The notes below the pieces were generated by a model. It did no database searches. It was not told the DNA's origin and saw only the letters and a list, made by a program, of their open reading frames with translations. Below are positions 38,871 through 47,302 of a stretch of 64,000 nucleotides of DNA, piece after piece; position 1 is the stretch's first letter, and every line of letters starts with the position of its first letter. The position numbers were made by a program, and so were the translations under genes. The stretch comes from Akkermansiaceae bacterium UBA2367 (lineage in GTDB: Bacteria; Verrucomicrobiota; Verrucomicrobiia; Verrucomicrobiales; DEV007): assembly GCA_002344525.1 (NCBI GenBank), contig DDTJ01000028.1, positions 32,747 through 96,746 of the forward strand. Reading direction: 5' to 3'.

Positions 38871-39197
38871 CTAAAGACTCAACAAGAGCAGCGACGCCAT
38901 CCCAAGCGCTAATCCCAAAACTTCACGAGCGGAGAGATGTTCGCCGAAGAAGATCACGCCGCACACGGCAAGGCAGACGCTCCACAGGACGGAGAAGATT
39001 ACGCCGGAGATAGCGAGCTTGGCGGTCTTCAAAACGATCACCCAACTGAAGCCGCAAAGACCGTAGATCAATGACCCCGCGATGAAACTGCCAGACAACC
39101 AAGGTTGCGGTTGTAGGGCGGCGCGTTTGAACAAGAGATCGCCCACGGTGCAAATCGCAATCAACCAGAGCAGATGAAGCCACACGGTTGCGCTCAT
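38871..39197 (-). CDS. Small membrane protein, EamA/SMR-like
   Basis: A 108-aa very hydrophobic protein with four predicted membrane helices: TVWLHLLWLIAICTVGDLLF, FIAGSLIYGLCGFSWVIVLK, a third around VIFSVLWSVCLAVCGVIFF and a fourth ending LGMASLLLLSL. The helix pattern and the GEHLSAREVLGLALG segment resemble half of an EamA/DMT transporter or an SMR protein. It overlaps the upstream SET gene by 4 bp (ATGA), so they are co-translated. The substrate is unknown. Confidence 0.75.
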   Translation of the reverse strand: MSATVWLHLLWLIAICTVGDLLFKRAALQPQPWLSGSFIAGSLIYGLCGFSWVIVLKTAKLAISGVIFSVLWSVCLAVCGVIFFGEHLSAREVLGLALGMASLLLLSL

Positions 39198-39475
39198 TTG
39201 CTGCGAAAAGCGTATCCAAACTGGTTGTAATCCACGGTAATCTCCTCCCCTGACTGAATGTCCCGGATGGCGGCAATCAAGTCGCCGTGGTCGAACGCAT
39301 TGGGAGTGTCCGAGTGGTTCATAAAGCGGTCGTCGTCCCCGGTGAGCAAGTAGCATCCGTGCTGCTTCTCGAACGACGAATAGTAGAGCGCTTGCTGACG
39401 GGCCGGAGGAGGCAGCGCCCGAAGCTGGTCCTCGGTGAAACGAACATCGAACGGAGGATCAAACGCCCAGATCAC
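39194..39475 (-). CDS. SET domain protein, N-terminally truncated
   Basis: A 93-aa protein with the C-terminal half of a SET domain: a short acidic part (IWAFDPPFDVRFTEDQL), FMNHSDTPNAFDHGD (the RFxNHS cofactor knot) and GEEITVDYNQFGYAF (the GEELxxDY motif). SET enzymes methylate lysine in proteins. Here the frame starts at a GTG. Upstream codons still read FIKEGDV in frame, but the GxG start of the domain is absent; the frame enters an unrelated HTH fragment near 39505. It is probably a decayed gene, even though the stop overlaps the next start by 4 bp. Confidence 0.7.
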   Translation of the reverse strand: MIWAFDPPFDVRFTEDQLRALPPPARQQALYYSSFEKQHGCYLLTGDDDRFMNHSDTPNAFDHGDLIAAIRDIQSGEEITVDYNQFGYAFRSK

Positions 39476-39507
39476 GTCCCCCTCTTTGATGAACTGACGT
39501 GGGTGTC

Positions 39508-39601
39508 GGACATGGAACTGCTCTACCTCGCCAAAGCGTTGAAAGTCACCGTGCCGGAGCTGTTTCCGAAGAACGCCCAGCGTTGGTTCAAGACCTCGTA
39601 G
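39508..39601 (+). pseudogene. C-terminal fragment of an XRE-type helix-turn-helix protein
   Basis: Plus-strand codons read WVSDMELLYLAKALKVTVPE, then LFPKNAQRWF, then a stop at 39601. This is the last helix and tail of an XRE/Cro-type repressor (ALKVxxxELF). The N-terminal helices are missing; the homology stops where the opposite-strand SET fragment ends. It is a remnant of a rearrangement, not a functional gene. Confidence 0.55.
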
Positions 39602-39626
39602 AGCCGACGGAGTCTGCGAAGCCGCT

Positions 39627-40473
39627 TCAGCGAGGCGGCGTCCCTTTGCCCCCTCCCTTCAACCCCTTCCCCGCCTTGGATTCGAGCTTCTTGATACTCT
39701 CCGCCGGCGGCAGTTCCTCGGGCATGGTGCCACCGAGCTCTTGGATGGTCTGCCTCACTTTGGCACCCACCTCCCGGTGCGCCCGGTTGGCCTTTTCCTT
39801 CCCCGCGATCCTCTCGCGCCGCAGCTTCTCCTCGGCTTGGGTGGCGCGGAAGAGATTGGCGGCGAGTTCGGTGCTGCCCATGTGGTCGAGGATCTGCTGG
39901 CTCTTTTTGAGTCCCTTCCGGCGATGGATGTCCTGCGCCCCGAGACCGCCGTACAGGCCCATGTAGCCGTGGTTCTGGAAGATCGCGTAATCCCTCGGCT
40001 CGATCACGCCCGCATCCCTAGCCGCGTCGGCGAGCTGGCTGTTGTGCTTCCGCTACTCCGCGCGGATCGTGAGGCGGCGCTCGGTCTCCATCTCCTCGTC
40101 GCTCAGTTCCTGCCGCCGCGTCTGGATGGCGAAGTAGGTTTGCCCGTGGGCGACGATCTCCTTGGACGGGTCGGCATTCTGGATGGCGAGGTAGCAGGCG
40201 TAGCGGGACATCATCACCGTCTTCACCGCGCGCTGCCCGCCCTTGCCGATTTCGATCATATCGGTGACCTCACCGAAATGATCCTCCACCCGCTGCCCGC
40301 TGTTGGAACAGGCGATGCGGGCGGATTCGATGACGGACTGGAAATTGCGGTAGTCCGAGTAACCGAGTACTTTGGCGAAGTCCCGGCTGGACCAATATTC
40401 ACCGCCCGCCGGGTCCATCCGGCGGATTCCTTCGAAGGGCGTGATCTCGTTCGGTATGTGTTTTTATGAACAT
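39627..40473 (-). pseudogene. dinD: dinD (DNA damage-inducible protein D), disrupted by an in-frame stop and a probable frameshift
   Basis: Two open segments belong to one DinD protein. The N-terminal part (to 40053) has EYWSSRDFAKVLGYSDYRNF, MMSRYACYLAIQNADPSKE and YFAIQTRRQELSDEE. The C-terminal part (from about 40052) has HNSQLADAARDAG, YAIFQNHGYMGLYGGLGAQD, KSQQILDHMGSTELAANLFR and GTMPEELPP. They are in the same frame, separated by a TAG at 40053-40055. At the N-terminus the ATG at 40473 would be in frame if one base of the five-base A-run (40461-40465) were absent. A sequencing error is possible for either lesion. DinD inhibits RecA filaments in E. coli. Confidence 0.8.
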
Positions 40474-40679
40474 AATTCCCGAAGCTTGGCCGCAGCGCAA
40501 GTCTTTTCGATCCCCTTCCGGCACTCGGCCCCCACCGATTTCCCCCGGACGCCGGACCCATTTGGCCCTGTCCGGCGCTGGAACCCGGCCACGGAATCTC
40601 TCCATCCGCGATTTTTCGTCTTGCCTTGGATGGCCATTTCCGTCACACTCACATTGTAAATACAACCCCGCCCCATCCT

Positions 40680-41261
40680 ATGAGCGACGTCGAGGCCTCC
40701 GGAATCCAATTCTCCATTCTGAAACGAGGCGAGCGCGATCCGCGCGGCCCCTACAACCAGGACGAGCTGCTCCAGCTCCTCAACGCTGACGAGATCGGAG
40801 TGAACGACCTCGTCTACTACGACGGCATCGGCGAGTGGAAGCCCATCCACGAAGTCTTCGAGGTGCAAGAGCAGATCTCGCACTTCGTGGACGACGGGCA
40901 GGATACCCAGCGCGTCGGCGTCGCCTTCCGCGAAGTCTCCAACGTCGTCGGCCCCGGCGAGAGCATCTACTACATCGCGGTCCAGGCCAAGGTCGGGCTG
41001 CTCAGCAAGACGAAGTTGTGCGTCATCGTCACCGACCGGCATCTCTTCCTCATGACCGAGAACCGCAGGGGCTACGAGCTGGAGGCGCATCCGTGGCCCT
41101 CCGTCACCAACACCCTCATGCGCGACGAGGGCAAGGGTCTCGGCACCTTCTCCATCCTCCTCGGTGCGGAGCGCCGCGTCGATGTTTCCCACATCCCGCT
41201 GAAACAGGTCCACCGCCTCTTCCAGCTCTCGCAGGAGATGAAGGAGGGCGTCGCGCCCTGA
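40680..41261 (+). CDS. GYF-like and PH-like domain protein
   Basis: A 193-aa cytosolic protein. Residues about 8-60 form a GYF_2-type domain (RGPYNQDELLQLLNADEIGV, then YYDGIGEWKPIHEVF), which usually binds peptides. Residues about 80-190 form a bacterial PH-like domain (VVGPGESIYYIAVQAKVGLL; TKLCVIVTDRHLFLMTENRR). Such proteins occur in verrucomicrobia without a known role. It ends 6 bp before the convergent cNMP-binding gene. Nothing indicates a partner. The start at 40680 was chosen over one 54 bp upstream. Confidence 0.78.
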   Translation: MSDVEASGIQFSILKRGERDPRGPYNQDELLQLLNADEIGVNDLVYYDGIGEWKPIHEVFEVQEQISHFVDDGQDTQRVGVAFREVSNVVGPGESIYYIAVQAKVGLLSKTKLCVIVTDRHLFLMTENRRGYELEAHPWPSVTNTLMRDEGKGLGTFSILLGAERRVDVSHIPLKQVHRLFQLSQEMKEGVAP

Positions 41262-41267
41262 GCGATC

Positions 41268-41675
41268 TCAAGGCGCACCCAAATACTTCGTCATCGAGCG
41301 CAGCAGCGCCTCGGCGAGGTCGGGATGGGCGGCGAAGAGGCCGTGGAGCGACGGCTGCGGGATCGAAAGGCATTTCGAAGGGGCCGCGATCCGCACCGTC
41401 GCCGTCGCCGGGATGAAGGAGACGGCGCTGATCTGGCCGACGACCTCGCCGGGACGCGAGAGATGGTTCACCGGGGCACCGTGGACGAGGATGTCCAGCT
41501 CCCCCTCGATCAGGATCCAGACGTGACGGCCCGGCTCGCCCTGCCGGATGATGTCCGAGCCCACGGCCGGCTCGACGACGGACCCGGCCCCGATCAACCC
41601 CGTGAGCGCACCCGCCCCGACCCCGGCGAAGTCGGCGGTGCCTTGGAGGATTCTGACCAGATCGGATTCGTTCAT
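41268..41675 (-). CDS. Cyclic nucleotide-binding domain protein
   Basis: A 135-aa protein consisting of one cNMP-binding beta-barrel: IIRQGEPGRHVWILIEGELD, VNHLSRPGEVVGQISAVSFI, ATATVRIAAPSKCLSIPQPS. The canonical phosphate-binding cassette (GExAL-RAAT) is altered to GQISAV-ATATV, with the critical Arg moved or absent, so true cAMP binding is doubtful. There is no DNA-binding domain. It probably acts as a stand-alone regulatory module. It is convergent with the GYF/PH gene and divergent from hslO. Confidence 0.82.
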   Translation of the reverse strand: MNESDLVRILQGTADFAGVGAGALTGLIGAGSVVEPAVGSDIIRQGEPGRHVWILIEGELDILVHGAPVNHLSRPGEVVGQISAVSFIPATATVRIAAPSKCLSIPQPSLHGLFAAHPDLAEALLRSMTKYLGAP

Positions 41676-41801
41676 GCGACGGTGTCTCTTAACACCCTCC
41701 CGCGACAGGATTCAATCCGCATTTTCCAGATTCGGATTTCGGGTTTCGAGCTTCGGATTTCCCTTCCGCGACCGGGAAAGCGCCCCTATCTTCCCGCTCC
41801 C

Positions 41802-42608
41802 ATGTCCGACGACCCCGACCACGCGGCGGCCAACGAGCCGATCGAGATCCACTGCCTTTTCGTGCGGGAGCGCAATGCCCTCCTCGTGCGCGGCGACTTC
41901 TCGGCTATCTATACCGACTACTACCTCCATCTGATGCAGCACGGCATCCGGCACGCGCCGGAGCAAGACGGGCTCCTCAAGGACGGCCTCGCCGCCCTCG
42001 CCCTGCACCTCGCCTCGCGCCCGCGGAACGAGGCCATCGCCTGGACCCTGAGCTGGCAAGATCCGCGGCAGAACGCCTTCGTCACCGGCAGCAACCGCCT
42101 CGGCAACCTCGTCGGCCGCCTCTTCACCGAGGATGTGCGCGAGCGCGACCGTGACCTCTTCGTCTCCCAGGTCACCGTCTCGGGCCACGAGCCGCGCCAG
42201 AGCGTCATCGAGGCCGGAGCCCTCGACTTTTTCGCCGTCGCCGAGGACTACTACCGCCAGAGCGAGCAGAGGCCTGGCCGCTATTTCCGGCTCGGCGGCG
42301 ACGCCTTCGCCCTCGTCACCGCCCAGCCCGGCTACGACCTCGCATGGTTCGCCGACCTCGATGACGAAGCGGTCCGCGCCATCGACGGGACCGAGACCCT
42401 GAGCCTGCTGGAGACCCGCGTCTGCCGCTTCGACTGCGGCTGCGGGCCGGATCGCATCCTCCCCATCGTCGCGAACCTCAGCGAAAGCGCCCTCGATTCC
42501 GTCTTCGGCGGCGGCGAGGTGATCGCGGCGAACTGTCCGCGATGCGGGGCGCGCTACACCATCACCAACGAGGCCCTCGAAGCCTACCGCCGCGACCACA
42601 CCCGATGA
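41802..42608 (+). CDS. hslO: Redox-regulated chaperone Hsp33
   Basis: A 268-aa protein. The N-terminal holdase domain begins NEPIEIHCLFVRERNALLVR and runs to about residue 200. The C-terminal redox switch has CxC (Cys212, Cys214) and CxxC (Cys245, Cys248 in NCPRCGARYTITNEALEAY), the zinc-binding cysteines of Hsp33. Cys208 is an extra cysteine next to the site. Under oxidative stress the zinc is released, disulfides form and the chaperone is activated (family knowledge). It is slightly shorter than E. coli Hsp33 (about 292 aa). The next gene overlaps its stop by 4 bp. Confidence 0.85.
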   Translation: MSDDPDHAAANEPIEIHCLFVRERNALLVRGDFSAIYTDYYLHLMQHGIRHAPEQDGLLKDGLAALALHLASRPRNEAIAWTLSWQDPRQNAFVTGSNRLGNLVGRLFTEDVRERDRDLFVSQVTVSGHEPRQSVIEAGALDFFAVAEDYYRQSEQRPGRYFRLGGDAFALVTAQPGYDLAWFADLDDEAVRAIDGTETLSLLETRVCRFDCGCGPDRILPIVANLSESALDSVFGGGEVIAANCPRCGARYTITNEALEAYRRDHTR

Positions 42609-42901
42609 AACCCTCGAAAAAAGACGAGAGCCGCCGCCGCGAGCAGGAGCTGGCTTGGATCGGCGACACCATCCTGGACCTGTTCGCCCGCACTTGGATC
42701 CTGCGCGAGCGCGGTACGGTCTGCGGCGAGACGCAGCGGCGCATGACCTCGAACCAGTTCCTCGCCTGTCTCGGCAACCCCACCGCGGTCGAGGCCAAGA
42801 TCGGCACCCTCTACCGCGACGAGGGTATGGACGCCGCCTTCGCTTGGATCGAAGCCGAGCTGCTGCCCCTCTTCGAGAAGCAGGAGCGCAAGCGGCGCTG
42901 A
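42605..42901 (+). CDS. Ribonuclease III-like domain protein, short
   Basis: A 98-aa protein. ELAWIGDTILDLFARTWILR resembles the RNase III signature (NERLEFLGDAVL) but with Asn/Glu altered, and the following RMTSNQFLACLGNPTAVEAK and GTLYRDEGMDAAFAWIEAEL fit the RNase III fold of verrucomicrobial homologues. There is no dsRNA-binding domain, and the protein is too short for a classic RNase III. The second metal-binding Glu appears in WIEAELLPLF. It overlaps hslO by 4 bp (ATGA). Activity is uncertain. Confidence 0.65.
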   Translation: MKPSKKDESRRREQELAWIGDTILDLFARTWILRERGTVCGETQRRMTSNQFLACLGNPTAVEAKIGTLYRDEGMDAAFAWIEAELLPLFEKQERKRR

Positions 42902-42941
42902 GCCGGGGGCCGGATGACCGCAAAGGGGGGCAAAAGGCGCC

Positions 42942-43490
42942 TCACCCCCGTGCCGTCGGGTCCTTCACCTCCAGCACCCCGGCGACCGACTCCAGCAGGC
43001 GTTCGATGCGGATCGGCTTGCTCAGCACGTCCTTGACCCGCACATCGCGGGCGAGGGAATCGGGGAGCTTGGGATCGTCCTTTTCCCGCACGAAGACCAC
43101 GGCGGGGGCGAGGAGCCGGGGACCGCGCCCAGCGGTGCAGGCCTTCGAAACGAGTTCGTAGAGCATTGGGCCGGAGAGCTCGCCCACCCGCATGGCGAAG
43201 AAAAAGAGGCCATAGGGCCGTTGCAGGGCCAGTTCGAAGGCGCGGAGCGGATCGGCGGTGGAAAAGACCTGCGCCCCGGTGAATTGCTCTAGCGTCTCGC
43301 GGATGAGACGCGAGGTGGAGGCGACGGGATGGGCCACGAGGATGGCGGAGGGACTGGTCGGCTTGGGCGGCGCGGACTCGACCGGGTCGGGCGCAGGACC
43401 GGACAGGGTCTCCGCCGCCGCAGGAACCTTCCCTTGCGGCGGGGCGATCTTCCTCAATGTTGTCCACTTCCGTTCCGGAGATCCTGCCAT
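42942..43490 (-). CDS. Stand-alone receiver-domain protein
   Basis: A 182-aa protein. After a Pro-rich N-terminal part (about residues 1-48) comes a CheY-like fold (SAILVAHPVASTSRLIRETL, GLFFFAMRVGELSGPMLYEL, VVFVREKDDPKLPDSL, VKDVLSKPIRIERLLESV). The usual phospho-acceptor Asp and acidic pocket are not evident (FFFAMRVGE at the position of the acceptor), while the Lys-Pro of beta-5 is kept (SKPI). It is thus probably a phosphorylation-independent pseudo-receiver. There is no output domain. Its start at 43490 touches the truncated uvrA start at 43491. Confidence 0.72.
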   Translation of the reverse strand: MAGSPERKWTTLRKIAPPQGKVPAAAETLSGPAPDPVESAPPKPTSPSAILVAHPVASTSRLIRETLEQFTGAQVFSTADPLRAFELALQRPYGLFFFAMRVGELSGPMLYELVSKACTAGRGPRLLAPAVVFVREKDDPKLPDSLARDVRVKDVLSKPIRIERLLESVAGVLEVKDPTARG

Positions 43491-43592
43491 ATGCGTGAGA
43501 AGGGCGACGACGCGACGATTCGTATTCAGAGTGCCCGACAGCATAACCTGAAAAACCTGAATTTGGAAATCCCGAGATGTTCCGCTTCCTGA
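43491..43592 (+). pseudogene. Truncated duplicate of the 5' end of uvrA
   Basis: Codons from the ATG at 43491 read MREKGDDATIRIQSARQHNL, then KNLNLEIPR, then CSAS and a stop. Residues 5-29 match the start of the intact uvrA (MGDDATIRIQGARQHNLKNL). This was probably the original uvrA start. The toxin-antitoxin module and a second copy of the 5' end then arrived downstream. It encodes no Walker A motif and cannot function. Confidence 0.75.
43502..43577 (+). repeat. 76-bp direct repeat of uvrA 5' end, copy 1
   Basis: Positions 43502-43577 match 44351-44426 at 74 of 76 bases (differences at the GAG/GGG and CTG/CTC positions). The repeats flank the toxin-antitoxin genes at 43693-44321. A short CCGCTTC match follows each after a 3-base offset. 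Confidence 0.85.
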
Positions 43593-43692
43593 TCGGATTT
43601 GCGTTCATCGGTGTCCATTCGCGGTTCAAACCCTTTCCCCATCCGAATCGCCATCCTTGACGATATGCACGATTCCCGATTTATTCATACGC

Positions 43693-43929
43693 ATGAAAAC
43701 TCGTGTCACCATCACGCTGGAACCGGAAGTGCATCGCCTCGCCAAGAAGGTCGCCCGGCGGCGGCAGACGACGGTGTCCGGGCTCTTCGCCTCGCTCGTG
43801 GAGGCGGAGGAGGCGGCCCGTTCGAAAGGAGGCATCGTCGCGACGATGGTCGGCAGCGCCCGACTACGCGAACCCGCCCCGGGCAGCGATCCCCGCCATG
43901 AAGCCCTTCGCTCAAAGTACCTCCGGTGA
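43693..43929 (+). CDS. Antitoxin, ribbon-helix-helix (DUF6364-like)
   Basis: A 78-aa protein. MKTRVTITLEPEVHRLAKKV is a ribbon-helix-helix N-terminus (beta strand, then helix), followed by ARRRQTTVSGLFASLVEAEE, the second helix. The C-terminal 30 residues (about EEAARSKGGIVATM onward) are flexible and would bind the toxin. It probably represses its own promoter as part of a complex with the PIN toxin. It overlaps the toxin gene by one base (TGATG). Confidence 0.85.
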   Translation: MKTRVTITLEPEVHRLAKKVARRRQTTVSGLFASLVEAEEAARSKGGIVATMVGSARLREPAPGSDPRHEALRSKYLR

Positions 43930-44321
43930 TGCGCATTCTGATCGATACGGATGTCCTTCTGGACGTGGCCTTGGCGAGGACTCCCCATCTCTCCGACAGC
44001 GTGGGCGTGCTCGAATGGGCCGAGGCCGGAGGGTGCGCCGCCGTCGCGTGGCATTCGCTCTGCAACTGCTCCTACCTGCTCAAGGGCGGCCGCGTCTTTT
44101 TGAAGCGGCTCCTTCAAATCGTCGAAGTCCCCGAGGTGGGCACGCAGGACGCCCGTTGGGCGGTCGGCTCGCCGATGGCCGATCTTGAGGACGCCTTCCA
44201 AGCGGCGGTCGCGCTGGCGTGGAAGGCGGACTTCATCGTCACCCGCAACGTCGCCGACTACCGGAGGTCTCCGGTCGCCGCCATTTCCCCGTCCGGCTTT
44301 CTGGCAAAGGCGGCGGAGTGA
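43929..44321 (+). CDS. vapC: PIN domain ribonuclease toxin (VapC-like)
   Basis: A 130-aa PIN-fold protein. The catalytic acids appear in RILIDTDVLLDVAL (Asp6), MADLEDAFQAAVALAWKAD (Glu and Asp) and FIVTRNVADYRRSPVAAISP (Asp), matching the VapC pattern. VapC toxins cut tRNA or rRNA when the antitoxin is degraded. The start at 43929 was chosen because it overlaps the antitoxin stop; a GTG at 43926 is also possible. It ends 27 bp before the intact uvrA start. The module appears complete. Confidence 0.88.
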   Translation: MRILIDTDVLLDVALARTPHLSDSVGVLEWAEAGGCAAVAWHSLCNCSYLLKGGRVFLKRLLQIVEVPEVGTQDARWAVGSPMADLEDAFQAAVALAWKADFIVTRNVADYRRSPVAAISPSGFLAKAAE

Positions 44322-44348
44322 GAGCGCAACACCGCATCCGGCTTCGAC

Positions 44349-47144
<2,796 letters not shown>

Positions 47145-47153
47145 ACAGGGAGC

Positions 47154-47201
47154 GGGACTTTCCAAGTCCCGTTTGGATAGCGGGGACTTGGGAAAGTCCC
47201 C
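47154..47201. terminator. Inverted repeat downstream of uvrA
   Basis: GGGACTTTCCAAGTCCC (47154-47170) is an inverted copy of GGGACTTGGGAAAGTCCC (47183-47200), differing by one extra base, so a 17-bp stem with a 12-nt loop can form. It begins 9 bp after the uvrA stop codon. No U-run follows, so it may act as a stem-loop boundary or is one more dispersed repeat. Confidence 0.5.
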
Positions 47202-47205
47202 CTCC

Positions 47206-47235
47206 TTGACAAAGACGCGCTGATCGGTGCATAAA
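47206..47235 (+). promoter_or_regulatory. Candidate promoter of the caspase-like gene
   Basis: TTGACA (47206-47211), an 18-bp spacer and CATAAA (47230-47235) give 6/6 and 4/6 matches to the sigma-70 boxes. It lies about 68 bp upstream of the start codon at 47303. Between them is the short repeat GACTCGTGACCCATGAC that contains the start codon. Confidence 0.45.
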
Positions 47236-47302
47236 GAACCACCACCATTCGTCTCCCATCCACTCCCGCCGCCCCGTGACTCCCCCTCGTGACTCGTGAC
47301 CC

